Assembly: GCA_029237515.1 (NCBI GenBank)
Contig: JARBAV010000008.1
Location: 1 to 7,832, forward strand
From: Nitrososphaerales archaeon
Lineage (GTDB): Archaea > Thermoproteota > Nitrososphaeria > Nitrososphaerales > Nitrososphaeraceae
Length of the DNA: 7,832 nt
Direction of reading: 5' to 3'
Every line of letters starts with the position of its first letter. Within the stretch, counting starts at the first letter, position 1. Positions 1-6,356 of the stretch are shown in pieces. The notes under the pieces are model-generated. The model searched no databases. It saw nothing but the letters and a program-made list of their open reading frames with translations, and was not told where the DNA came from. The translations under genes and the position numbers were made by a program.

Positions 1-1236
1 AGCATACTCTCTTGGCTTCAACAACATGAACGGTGCACCAAAGCAATGAGAAAAAGTCTCTTGTGGTTCAGTGATGCCCCTCTCTGTCCCAGCCAACTTA
101 CTAGTGTAGCCGGACATAAAATGATACATAGCGTGCTCTTTTGACAATCTTCCAATTGGAGGCAGTACTCCGAATGCATCTGCGGCAAGGAAAATAATGA
201 CATCGGGATGGTTCCCAATACTTGGTAAAACGGCATTTGGAATGAATTCAATCGGATAAGCAACCCGAGTGTTTTCTGTTAGCGACTCATCATCAAAATC
301 TGGTTCTCGACTTTGGTCAAGTATAACGTTCTCCATAACAGAACCAAATCTTATTGCATTCCAAATTTGAGGTTCCTTTGATCTTTGCAGGTTTATACAT
401 TTTGCGTAACAACCACCTTCAAAGTTGAAGATGCCGTTCTTAGACCACCCGTGTTCATCGTCTCCAATGAGACGTCTCTCTGGATCTGCAGAAAGTGTCG
501 TTTTGCCAGTGCCCGACAAGCCAAAGAAAAGAGCTGTCTTTCCATCATTACCAATGTTCGCGGAGCAATGCATAGGAAAAATATCTTGGAGAGGAAGCAG
601 ATAATTCATAACGGAAAACATCGATTTTTTAATCTCTCCGGCGTAGGACGTTGAGCCAATCAATACAAGGCGCTTCGTGAGATTTAGGATAATAAAGGTC
701 TCGCTTTTTGTCCCGTCTACTTCTGGGCACGCCCTGAAATCAATTATAGATAAAATAGTAAATGATGGATTGTGAACCACAAGTTCTGAAGCGCTTGGGC
801 GTATGAAAATCTGCATCGCAAAGAGATTCTGCCATGCATTATCTGTTATTGTCCTAATCGAAAGCCTGCTTTCTTTCTCTGCTCCAACATATCCATCGAA
901 TATAAAGGCTTCTTTTCCTTCTAGTGATCTTTTCATCCTACTGAAAATTATGTCAAATTTCTCAGGGGATAATGGGTGATTAATTTTTCCCCAATCGACA
1001 GTATCATGTGTCAAGTCGTCATCTACAATATAACGGTCATCAGGTGATCGGCCCGTAAACTTGCCAGTTTTGACGGAAAGTGCCCCATTTGTAGAGAGTT
1101 CTCCCTCGCGCCTATGAATGGCAGCTTCAATTAATGACGGGGGAGGTAAGTTTCTGTGTAGCTTAGAAAAATTGAAACCCGCTTGTTGCAATTGAACAGT
1201 ACATCTAAGATCTGCTAATGATGAGCTGTCATTCAT
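1..1236 (-). CDS. pckA: Phosphoenolpyruvate carboxykinase (ATP), C-terminus beyond left edge
   Basis: This enzyme converts oxaloacetate and ATP to phosphoenolpyruvate, CO2 and ADP in the cytosol, the entry to gluconeogenesis. The reading frame is open from an ATG at 1236 to the window edge, giving 412 residues of a family usually 520-540 long, so roughly the last fifth is missing. Visible signatures are the substrate-binding RSPDDRY (Arg63), SYAGE with Tyr198 followed by KK (203-204), PMHCSANIG with metal-ligand His223, the P-loop GLSGTGKTT (239-247, Lys245), the kinase-2 motif GDDEHGW (Asp259, Asp260), NTRVAYPI with Arg324, and [11 protein letters not shown] near the edge. These match the ATP-type, not the GTP-type, family. 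The gene is divergent from the J-domain gene and has its own TATA box. No frameshift is seen. In autotrophic Thaumarchaeota this enzyme would draw C4 acids from the 3-hydroxypropionate/4-hydroxybutyrate cycle into sugars; that role is inferred. Confidence 0.97.
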   Translation of the reverse strand, partial: MNDSSSLADLRCTVQLQQAGFNFSKLHRNLPPPSLIEAAIHRREGELSTNGALSVKTGKFTGRSPDDRYIVDDDLTHDTVDWGKINHPLSPEKFDIIFSRMKRSLEGKEAFIFDGYVGAEKESRLSIRTITDNAWQNLFAMQIFIRPSASELVVHNPSFTILSIIDFRACPEVDGTKSETFIILNLTKRLVLIGSTSYAGEIKKSMFSVMNYLLPLQDIFPMHCSANIGNDGKTALFFGLSGTGKTTLSADPERRLIGDDEHGWSKNGIFNFEGGCYAKCINLQRSKEPQIWNAIRFGSVMENVILDQSREPDFDDESLTENTRVAYPIEFIPNAVLPSIGNHPDVIIFLAADAFGVLPPIGRLSKEHAMYHFMSGYTSKLAGTERGITEPQETFSHCFGAPFMLLKPREYA

Positions 1237-1260
1237 CGATTCGTTCTATGCGAGTTTTTG

Positions 1261-1271
1261 CATATTTATTT
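1261..1271 (-). promoter_or_regulatory. TATA box of pckA
   Basis: Read on the minus strand, this is an A/T-only core (AAATAAATA) centred about 30 bases upstream of the pckA ATG. That predicts a transcript with a leader of only a few bases. No Shine-Dalgarno sequence lies before the ATG, which fits leaderless or near-leaderless translation. Confidence 0.55.
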
Positions 1272-1384
1272 GATTACCTCGGATAGTAGGGGTCAGATTC
1301 TTCCAACTACGAAAAAAGTGTGCAAAGAACGATGGAGGAGCAGGGCTTGGCAAAACCATCAAGAACTGGATTTCACAAGAATGA

Positions 1385-1393
1385 TTATTTATG
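1385..1393 (+). promoter_or_regulatory. TATA box of the J-domain gene
   Basis: TTATTTATG is centred 27 bases before the GTG at 1416, the usual archaeal TATA-to-start spacing for a leaderless mRNA. It lies inside the longer reading frame that opens at 1320, so it argues that the extra 32 N-terminal residues are not translated. Confidence 0.5.
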
Positions 1394-1415
1394 GGGTGTG
1401 TCTGATCATTTAATC

Positions 1416-1838
1416 GTGTCCGATTACTACGAAATACTGAACCTTTATCAATCGGCATCCCAAGAAGATATTAAACGATCCTTTAGGCAGCTCGCATTAA
1501 GGCATCATCCAGATAAGAACCGAAACTCGGAAGATTCCAAAAGGAAATTCATGGAAGTGGTGGAAGCGTACGAAATTTTATCTGATGACCAATCACGAAA
1601 TGAATACGATCGAACTTACAGGTATATGGATTTCAGCATCAGTCGAGGATGGACACCTCCTGCTGATTGGCAGCAAGTCTATAGTTATGAGCATCTGAAG
1701 AAGGAATACGATCGATCCCACCTGGCGGGAGGTATGTGGGATATCAGTGACAGAGCTAGTGGAAGTTTGTGGAAGGCTACACTGCTCTTATTTGTAGGCC
1801 TGCTTGGGTTGGTTGCATTCATATTGTTGATCAGATAA
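1416..1838 (+). CDS. J-domain (DnaJ-like) protein with C-terminal membrane anchor
   Basis: This is a minimal Hsp40 co-chaperone of 140 residues. The J domain spans about residues 3-68: it opens with DYYEIL, has a basic helix II (SFRQLALRHH), and carries the HPD tripeptide at 31-33 needed to stimulate Hsp70/DnaK ATPase. It lacks the Gly/Phe region, zinc fingers and C-terminal substrate-binding domains of full DnaJ. Residues about 118-139 are an uninterrupted hydrophobic helix ending in Arg, so the protein is probably tail-anchored with the J domain in the cytoplasm. I chose the GTG at 1416 because it gives the typical N-terminus (M-S-D-Y-Y-E-I-L) and lies 27 bases from a TATA box. The frame stays open upstream to a GTG at 1320 (172 residues), with an ATG at 1332; those extra residues do not resemble the family. 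Its partner and client are unknown; it may recruit DnaK to the membrane. Confidence 0.88.
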   Translation: MSDYYEILNLYQSASQEDIKRSFRQLALRHHPDKNRNSEDSKRKFMEVVEAYEILSDDQSRNEYDRTYRYMDFSISRGWTPPADWQQVYSYEHLKKEYDRSHLAGGMWDISDRASGSLWKATLLLFVGLLGLVAFILLIR

Positions 1839-1845
1839 GACGTCA

Positions 1846-1868
1846 CTTATATCCGAAGATCTATATTG
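1846..1868 (+). promoter_or_regulatory. Two closely spaced TATA-like elements downstream of the J-domain gene
   Basis: CTTATATCC (1846-1854) and CTATATTG (1861-1868) follow the J-domain stop. They could start transcripts near 1876 and 1889. The second predicts a start at a GTG at 1887, which is in frame with the subunit F gene and would add 38 residues. The predicted starts are inferred from spacing alone. Confidence 0.35.
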
Positions 1869-1972
1869 TAAGGACATAATTGTGCGGTGGCATTTGTTTG
1901 GAAAATACGCTTCCTCAATCTTGGTGTTATACTAGCTCTTGATGATCCCTTGGCAAACTCAGCCACAGAAGG

Positions 1973-1980
1973 AATAAAAG
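1973..1980 (+). promoter_or_regulatory. TATA-like element of the subunit F gene
   Basis: AATAAAAG is centred about 25 bases before the TTG at 2001. It supports a leaderless start at the position where the protein family normally begins. It is a moderate match and competes with the elements at 1846-1868. Confidence 0.35.
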
Positions 1981-2000
1981 GGGACCTTAGCAGAGTCTTG

Positions 2001-2306
2001 TTGATAAAGTTGAGAGTTGTTGCTGTAGGCAGTAGGGTCTTTGTTACCAGCTTTCAGTTGGCGGGTGTTGAAGGCATCAAAGCAAATTCTGCTGAGGACG
2101 TACTGAACGAGATTGGCAGAATTAGTAATAGCGATGATGTCGGACTGATTCTTGTTAGTGATGACTTTGGCAAGCAGATTCGATATCAATTAACTGAGTT
2201 GCGATCTAAAAAGCCGATTCCATTAGTATTTGAGCTTCCATCACCCGGAAGCACCAAGGAAACGGTCGATTACCGCGCGTTACTCAAACAGATTCTTGGC
2301 GTATAA
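2001..2306 (+). CDS. atpF: A/V-type ATP synthase subunit F
   Basis: Subunit F is the small Rossmann-like subunit that associates with the central stalk (subunit D) of the archaeal A/V-type ATP synthase, on the cytoplasmic side of the membrane. From this start the protein has 101 residues, the usual size. It opens with the strand RVVAVGSR, then the family-typical TSFQLAGVEG. Next come DVGLILVSDDFGKQI and PIPLVFELPSPGS, the second and third strand-loop elements. It ends in a short helix (LLKQILGV). The TTG at 2001 matches the family's N-terminus and follows a TATA-like element. The frame is open to a GTG at 1887, which would add a 38-residue extension unlike the family; TTG at 1950 and 1998 are further options. 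No other ATP synthase subunits are in the window, so the gene is detached from the rest of the complex here. It converges on trmI with 33 bp between stops. Confidence 0.87.
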   Translation: MIKLRVVAVGSRVFVTSFQLAGVEGIKANSAEDVLNEIGRISNSDDVGLILVSDDFGKQIRYQLTELRSKKPIPLVFELPSPGSTKETVDYRALLKQILGV

Positions 2307-2339
2307 TGGGAATTTGGAATGCACTTCTACGAACGTATT

Positions 2340-3125
2340 TCAATGTCCGTAACTTGTATTCTGGAGAGCTTTTCTCCCAAATATGAGATACGTGGTATGA
2401 CCTATCATCCTCATCGCCGGCCGCGTCTTTCCTGTCCTGGCTTCGATGTTCCTTATCATCAATTCGATGGAATCAATGAATACAAAACCAAACTCGGTTA
2501 GCGCCGAGGACATTTTTTCTAACTGATTCATTGTAGGGCAAATTGCTACGAGTGTTCCACTCGGTTTCAGCGATTCATATGTCTTCTCTAGCATTGTCCA
2601 AGGATCTCCAATATCGATGACAACTATGTCTACTCTGCCGCAGTTTGCCTCTTGGAACTGAGTATGATCATAAAAAGTTACAAAATCAGACAGATTTGCT
2701 TTCTTGATGTTTTTTTTGGCAATGGCAGTAAATTTTGTATTCACATCAAAAGTATAAACATGCCCGGAAGGTCTAACGATGCTTGCTAAGTAAGTCGTTA
2801 GTCCGCCGCTACCAGTACCAACTTCCATAACTCGCGAACCACTCGAAAGGCCGCACCGTATCCCGATATATGCTAGATCCTTGGGGTACACAATTTGAGT
2901 TAACCTTTCTGATTTCATCACGAAATCATACACCAATGGCTCCAGTAGAATTACCTTCTTTCCCTTAGAAGACAAGAGATGTGAACCAAATTCAGATCCC
3001 ACCGCTTCTCCTAAATCGATCACGCCTAAATGGGTGTGGAACTTCTTTCCAGTATTTGCCTCTACCAACCAAGTTTTTTGAAGAGAGTGGTAAAGAAGTA
3101 CGTACGATCCTTCCTCAATTATCAT
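2340..3125 (-). CDS. trmI: tRNA (adenine-N1)-methyltransferase, TrmI family
   Basis: The enzyme transfers a methyl group from S-adenosylmethionine to N1 of adenine in the T-loop of tRNA; archaeal members can act on A57 and A58 (known for the family; site use here is inferred). The 261-residue protein is family length. The N-terminal part (1-60) is the small beta domain typical of TrmI. The Rossmann methyltransferase has motif I VMEVGTGSGG (99-108), the acidic SAM-ribose ligand in TFDVN (Asp127), and motif IV DIGDPW (171-176), whose Asp171 matches the catalytic Asp of the DxxxPW signature. A conserved C-terminal block RMIGHTTYLIFGRK follows. The ATG at 3125 lies 26 bases from a TATA box, with no Shine-Dalgarno. 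It belongs with queC and folE as a tRNA-modification gene, but is on the opposite strand with its own promoter. Confidence 0.94.
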   Translation of the reverse strand: MIIEEGSYVLLYHSLQKTWLVEANTGKKFHTHLGVIDLGEAVGSEFGSHLLSSKGKKVILLEPLVYDFVMKSERLTQIVYPKDLAYIGIRCGLSSGSRVMEVGTGSGGLTTYLASIVRPSGHVYTFDVNTKFTAIAKKNIKKANLSDFVTFYDHTQFQEANCGRVDIVVIDIGDPWTMLEKTYESLKPSGTLVAICPTMNQLEKMSSALTEFGFVFIDSIELMIRNIEARTGKTRPAMRMIGHTTYLIFGRKALQNTSYGH

Positions 3126-3147
3126 GAATAAACCATGCTGTACCGAT

Positions 3148-3155
3148 GATAAAAA
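3148..3155 (-). promoter_or_regulatory. TATA box of trmI
   Basis: TTTTTATC on the minus strand is centred 26 bases before the trmI ATG, placing the predicted transcript start at the A of the ATG. This is a textbook leaderless archaeal arrangement. Confidence 0.6.
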
Positions 3156-3527
3156 TTGATCTTGTGTACTGAACCATTCTACCTGTCTACTAATCAGTGA
3201 GGATAATAGTAAAAGCGAGATTTACATTGTAATTGTGGATTGCAGTACTGCCCTGGCATATGTGTGAAAAGTCAGTTTAAGGATTCATGCATGGCCTTAT
3301 TAATTCGCACACTTTCTCACTGATACTACCACGTACTCATTATCACTACTGCTTCGTCGAGGTCTAATAGTATTCAATGATCAAAATGCGCTTTAGGGAT
3401 ACAATTTACTATACACTTTCATAGTGCTCGAAAAGAGGTTTGACGATAATTGTCCTTGACAGCAGTTCCTTTCATCAGCAAAGCTTCTTGAGTAGGTTGG
3501 AATCCGGTGAGGTAAATTTGAGGCATT
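3156..3527 (+). other. Gene-free interval between the trmI promoter and queC
   Basis: This stretch between the divergent trmI and queC genes has no convincing gene on either strand; the longest ATG-started frame I found has 26 codons (3286-3366) and no start signal. I see no tRNA T-loop signature, no CRISPR repeat and no long inverted repeat. Short self-complementary pieces exist (for example GAC/GTC flanking GATAATT near 3443-3455) but do not form a recognisable riboswitch. It is long for this compact region, so a non-coding RNA or a long queC leader is possible but unproven. Confidence 0.4.
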
Positions 3528-3534
3528 GAGGAGG
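3528..3534 (+). promoter_or_regulatory. Shine-Dalgarno sequence upstream of queC
   Basis: GAGGAGG is a full match to the archaeal anti-Shine-Dalgarno. It lies 11 bases before an ATG at 3546 that is not in the queC frame, 16 before an in-frame TTG at 3551, and 34 before the likely queC ATG at 3569. It therefore does not sit well for the expected queC start and may serve a short upstream ORF. Confidence 0.5.
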
Positions 3535-3540
3535 AAACGT

Positions 3541-3548
3541 CCATAATG
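3541..3548 (+). promoter_or_regulatory. Weak TATA-like element before queC
   Basis: CCATAATG is centred about 24 bases before the ATG at 3569 and could drive a leaderless queC mRNA. It is a poorer TATA match than those of neighbouring genes and conflicts with use of the Shine-Dalgarno at 3528, which would need a longer transcript. Confidence 0.25.
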
Positions 3549-3568
3549 TCTTGCGTGATATTCAGATT

Positions 3569-4276
3569 ATGGGTTCAACGAAGGCAGTTTGCATACTTAG
3601 CGGTGGATTAGATTCCGTTGTTTCGGCATTTTATATCAGGCAAATTTGGAACATTGTACCGCACACGATTACTTTTCATTATGGACAAAGGTCGACAGAA
3701 GAGATGAGGAGAGCACGACTATTTTCTACCCTATTGGGATCTGAAGTTCATAAAGAGATTGATATATCATTCATGAAGGATCTCTATGGCGACGATAACA
3801 CGCTTACCGGAAGAAAATCCAGTATTCCAGGGAGATTTCACCAGTCAATCGTCGTGCCACATAGAAACTCGGTTTTTTTGACGATAGGCGCAGCTTGGGC
3901 TGCTAGCCTAAAAATTGGTGTTTTAGTGTATGGAGCCCATGCTGACGACCATAATTATCCTGACTGCAGACCAAAGTTCGTTAGCTCTATTGAAAATATG
4001 TTAAAGGAATCTGACTTTGATGCCATCGATCTTGGCTTACGAAAACGGATCGAAATCTGGTGTCCAGCGAAAGAGAATATCCACAAGAGTGAGCTGGTAA
4101 AAATTGGGTACGATCTTCTAGGAAATAAGATCTTCGATACTTGGAGTTGTTATTCGGACGGATCCCGAAATAATATAAATGAACCAGTACACTGTGGCAC
4201 TTGCGAATCATGCGTCAACCGAAAATCAAGTTTTAAAGAAGCAAATATTCTAGATAGGACAATGTATGCTTCGTGA
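3569..4276 (+). CDS. queC: 7-cyano-7-deazaguanine (preQ0) synthase QueC
   Basis: QueC converts 7-carboxy-7-deazaguanine to preQ0 using ATP and ammonia. In archaea, tRNA-guanine transglycosylase inserts preQ0 at G15 of tRNA, where it becomes archaeosine. The 235-residue protein fits the family. It carries the PP-loop ATP motif SGGLDS (11-16) and HYGQRSTEE (37-45). HRNS and GAHADDHNYPDCR follow in mid-protein. A C-terminal zinc site is formed by Cys194, Cys209, Cys212 and Cys215 (WSC, then HCGTCESC). I chose the ATG at 3569 because the family begins just before the first strand (KAVCILSGG). A TTG at 3551 is in frame and would add six residues, with a Shine-Dalgarno 16 bases upstream. folE follows after 96 bp but has its own TATA box, so the two are linked by pathway and possibly by read-through. 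Confidence 0.96.
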   Translation: MGSTKAVCILSGGLDSVVSAFYIRQIWNIVPHTITFHYGQRSTEEMRRARLFSTLLGSEVHKEIDISFMKDLYGDDNTLTGRKSSIPGRFHQSIVVPHRNSVFLTIGAAWAASLKIGVLVYGAHADDHNYPDCRPKFVSSIENMLKESDFDAIDLGLRKRIEIWCPAKENIHKSELVKIGYDLLGNKIFDTWSCYSDGSRNNINEPVHCGTCESCVNRKSSFKEANILDRTMYAS

Positions 4277-4312
4277 GCCAGTATTTATTAGCTTGTGATT
4301 TCTCGTTGTTTT

Positions 4313-4317
4313 GGAGG
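4313..4317 (+). promoter_or_regulatory. Shine-Dalgarno-like GGAGG between queC and folE
   Basis: GGAGG lies 12 bases before a GTG at 4330 that opens an 18-codon frame overlapping the folE start out of frame. It is 55 bases from the folE ATG, too far to serve it. It would matter only on transcripts reading through from queC. Confidence 0.3.
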
Positions 4318-4343
4318 TTGCAATACTTCGTGAAGAGAGTAAG

Positions 4344-4352
4344 AATAATATC
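4344..4352 (+). promoter_or_regulatory. TATA box of folE
   Basis: AATAATATC is centred 25 bases before the ATG at 4373, predicting a leaderless folE transcript separate from queC. Confidence 0.5.
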
Positions 4353-4372
4353 TGAACAAATGTGTACTGGTG

Positions 4373-4984
4373 ATGGAGTCCTATAGTAAGATATTGTTAC
4401 AGGAAAAGGAAAAGGGTAGAACCCTAAACAAAAAGAAAATTGAAAAGATTCTGAGAAAACTGTTGATAGAATTGGGTGAAAATCCCGACAGAGAAGGCCT
4501 GATTGGAACGCCAAGGAGGATGGCAGAAGCATTTGAGGAGATATTTGGCGGCTACACAATGAGTTCCGGACTCAATGTGAGTTTCTCTGAGGAAACCGAT
4601 GCTATAATAGCTAAAGATATCCAATTTTACAGTATGTGTGAACATCATATGCTCCCCTTTTATGGCAAAATTCACATAGCATATTTACCCGAAGGCAAGG
4701 TATTTGGAATATCTAAACTAACCAGACTAGTAGAAAAATATTCTCGTAGGATGCAAATACAGGAGAGATTAACAAAGCAGATAGCTGACGAAATAACTAA
4801 AATGGGTGTCAGAGGAGTCGTGGTAATAGCCGAGGGTGAGCACTTGTGCATGAAAATGAGAGGAGTTAGAAATCACAGCATTGTTGTCACGATGGCACAT
4901 CGAGGTCTGATGGAGCAAAAGGAACTTCGAGAAAATATTCTCGCACTCATTTCCAATTCGAAACCAGGCTTAAGATCTTTCTAA
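4373..4984 (+). CDS. folE: GTP cyclohydrolase I, type IA (FolE)
   Basis: FolE hydrolyses GTP to 7,8-dihydroneopterin triphosphate and formate. That product feeds QueD and the preQ0 route, and also pterins or folates. The protein is 203 residues from this ATG (a GTG at 4370 would add one). Seen motifs, numbered from the GTG: GENPDREGLIGTPRRMA (36-52), FYSMCEHHMLPF with zinc ligands Cys90 and His93, GISKLTRLVEKYSRRMQ (113-129), and AEGEHLCMKMRGVR with zinc ligand Cys160. All three zinc ligands and the C-E-H-H active-site block are intact. This is the bacterial/eukaryal-type enzyme, not the MptA/FolE2 type of many archaea; a type I FolE is known in Thaumarchaeota. Its place next to queC suggests a role in archaeosine synthesis, but the gene alone cannot separate that from pterin synthesis. 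Confidence 0.97.
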   Translation: MESYSKILLQEKEKGRTLNKKKIEKILRKLLIELGENPDREGLIGTPRRMAEAFEEIFGGYTMSSGLNVSFSEETDAIIAKDIQFYSMCEHHMLPFYGKIHIAYLPEGKVFGISKLTRLVEKYSRRMQIQERLTKQIADEITKMGVRGVVVIAEGEHLCMKMRGVRNHSIVVTMAHRGLMEQKELRENILALISNSKPGLRSF

Positions 4985-5002
4985 AAATGAAAGAATACTA
5001 AG

Positions 5003-5008
5003 TTTTTT
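5003..5008 (+). terminator. Oligo-T terminator after folE
   Basis: Six consecutive T residues lie about 18 bases after the folE stop, ahead of the next gene's TATA box. Archaeal RNA polymerase often terminates at such tracts without a hairpin; function is inferred. Confidence 0.35.
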
Positions 5009-5023
5009 AATTATCACAAAGGC

Positions 5024-5031
5024 TTATAAAA
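5024..5031 (+). promoter_or_regulatory. TATA box of the zinc-ribbon gene
   Basis: TTATAAAA, within CTTATAAAAAAG, is the closest match to the archaeal consensus in the window. It is centred 30 bases before the ATG at 5058, giving a predicted leader of about five bases. The strength suggests an abundant transcript (inference). Confidence 0.65.
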
Positions 5032-5057
5032 AAGAGTATTTTCTATAGGTAAGAAGA

Positions 5058-5327
5058 ATGGCAGGCACTATTTTTCGAGTCCAATCTCACAAATTCAGTC
5101 AGGATAACATCCAAACTACTTTGGTTTGTTCTAAATGCGATCAAGTTTTCTCAAAGGATTTCCTGCTAGACTTGGAAGGTCAAACAATCGAATTCAAATG
5201 TCCTGTCTGTGGCACAGCTGGTGAGACTGACCTTCCATATAAGAGCGCGGAAGAGAGAGAAGAGCTCGATGAAGACATCGAGGATATTGAAGAAGAAGGC
5301 GAGGAAGAATTTGAAGAAGAGTATTAG
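5058..5327 (+). CDS. Small zinc-ribbon protein with highly acidic C-terminal tail
   Basis: I do not recognise a named family for this 89-residue protein. Residues 24-51 form a treble-cysteine-type zinc ribbon: Cys24-x2-Cys27, then a 20-residue hairpin, then Cys48-Pro-x-Cys51-Gly, the layout seen in transcription and translation zinc ribbons. Residues 65-89 are an acidic tail with 18 Asp or Glu in 25 positions, spaced by single hydrophobic residues (Leu70, Ile74, Ile77, Phe85, Tyr89) that would line one face of a helix. The ATG at 5058 follows the best TATA box in the window. No signal peptide or membrane segment is seen. Such a layout fits a cytoplasmic partner of RNA polymerase, ribosomes or other basic nucleic-acid-binding proteins, or DNA mimicry; this is inference only. 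It stands alone between folE and the SIS gene. Confidence 0.85.
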   Translation: MAGTIFRVQSHKFSQDNIQTTLVCSKCDQVFSKDFLLDLEGQTIEFKCPVCGTAGETDLPYKSAEEREELDEDIEDIEEEGEEEFEEEY

Positions 5328-5372
5328 AATGCCAATACAACAATTTACCTAAGGGCCCAATTAGTAAGGAAA

Positions 5373-5380
5373 CTATTAAT
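5373..5380 (+). promoter_or_regulatory. TATA-like element of the SIS-domain gene
   Basis: CTATTAAT is centred about 32 bases before the ATG at 5409, giving a leader of several bases. It is a moderate match. Confidence 0.35.
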
Positions 5381-5408
5381 CAACTGAACTCAGTGACTAA
5401 GTTTGACC

Positions 5409-6356
5409 ATGCCCGGGTGGGTTAGCCGATATAGGAGAGACGTAAACTCGCAAACAAAATATCTCCAAGGACTCCGGCCTCCTAGATCCATCGGTACTAA
5501 GAGCGGCATTTTTGTTGGTTCAGGTGACTCTTATGCCTGTGCTCTTCTAATGGAATATTTATCCAACCACAGAATGATTGCTTATCACCCTTCAGATATA
5601 CTTAATTGTCCACAGGTTCTTTTGGACCATGAAATTTTCTTTATCTCAGCTTCTGGTAGAACGCGTTCAAACATCGAAGCTGCTCGTATAGCGCGTAAAT
5701 TTGGGATCAAAACTACAGCTATTACTGTCCTGTATAAAAGTCCTTTAGCGGAGGTCTGTAATGAAACTCTCCATCTGAATTACTTACATAACCCACGGTT
5801 TTTTAACACTGGTATTTTGGAGTTCACCGCAACGGTAATTTGCTGTATGGCTTTGATAGGGATTAGCATCAACTTGAATATTGCGGGCAAGATATTCAAA
5901 AATGCCTATGAACAAGTCAATTTGTGTGGTCAGAATTTGCCGACAAGATTCCAGTCGATCCTATTTATTGGAAACGGTATGTCGTATCCACTTGCGAATT
6001 ACGGGGCGCTCAAAATGCATGAACTTTTTGGATTTAGGTCGTTTGGATATTTACTTGATGATTACTATCATGCACCTATATTCAGCTTGAAAAAACCAGA
6101 CTGTGTATTCGTTCTCGACAACGAAAGGTCTAAAAACTCAATGTCAGCAAATTTTCATAGCAAATTAAAGAAGACCCATGCCCTATCATTTCATTTTCAA
6201 CCAGAGGTAGGCCAATCCCCATATGAAAAAATTCTATTTTCTATATTCATTATTCAAATACTTGGCCTTATTTTGGCAGAAAAATTAAAAATAAACAAAC
6301 CATACTATCTATCTAGGAAAAGGATACTCAAATTGAGTTCGAGTCTTATCTACTGA
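5409..6356 (+). CDS. Double SIS-domain sugar isomerase-like protein (GlmS isomerase-like)
   Basis: This 315-residue protein has two sugar-isomerase (SIS) domains that bind phosphosugars, as in the isomerase half of glucosamine-6-phosphate synthase. Domain 1 (about 30-125) shows GIFVGSGDSY and FFISASGRTRSNIEAA, the SIS nucleotide-fold strand and phosphate-binding Ser/Thr loop (80-85). Domain 2 (about 183-300) shows ILFIGNGMSYPLA, then LKMHE (Glu205) and YYHAP (His221). These align with the GlmS catalytic Glu and ring-opening His regions, although the usual Lys before that His is Tyr here. The C-terminal INKPYYLSRKR resembles the GlmS tail that supplies a catalytic Lys. There is no N-terminal glutaminase domain, so it cannot use glutamine alone. 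It could be a phosphosugar isomerase or deaminase. The ATG at 5409 is preferred over a TTG at 5403. Fold assignment is firm; substrate is unknown. Confidence 0.87.
   Translation: MPGWVSRYRRDVNSQTKYLQGLRPPRSIGTKSGIFVGSGDSYACALLMEYLSNHRMIAYHPSDILNCPQVLLDHEIFFISASGRTRSNIEAARIARKFGIKTTAITVLYKSPLAEVCNETLHLNYLHNPRFFNTGILEFTATVICCMALIGISINLNIAGKIFKNAYEQVNLCGQNLPTRFQSILFIGNGMSYPLANYGALKMHELFGFRSFGYLLDDYYHAPIFSLKKPDCVFVLDNERSKNSMSANFHSKLKKTHALSFHFQPEVGQSPYEKILFSIFIIQILGLILAEKLKINKPYYLSRKRILKLSSSLIY

Noticed and set aside
18..263. Overlapping open frames opposite or within pckA, trmI, queC and folE
   Set aside because: They are shadows of well-supported genes on the other strand or frame, with no motifs or start signals of their own.
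1320..1415. N-terminal extension of the J-domain protein from the GTG at 1320
   Set aside because: The extra residues do not resemble J-protein N-termini, no Shine-Dalgarno or good TATA box precedes 1320, and a TATA box at 1385-1393 points to 1416.
1887..2000. 38-residue N-terminal extension of ATP synthase subunit F
   Set aside because: The family begins at the RVVAVG strand and is about 100 residues long. The extension is kept only as an alternative because a TATA-like element at 1861-1868 is compatible with it.
3144..3172. Short C/D-box-like pair (GATGAT ... CTGA)
   Set aside because: Only about 28 bases long, with no internal C'/D' boxes, and it overlaps the trmI TATA box.
3499..3524. 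Fragment resembling a cobalamin riboswitch core (GGAATCCGGTGAGG)
   Set aside because: No accompanying B12-box CCACTG-type sequence or supporting stems were found, and the downstream gene is not a cobalamin gene.
5881..6090. 69-codon frame inside the SIS-domain gene
   Set aside because: It lies wholly within a well-supported gene in another frame and has no recognisable features.
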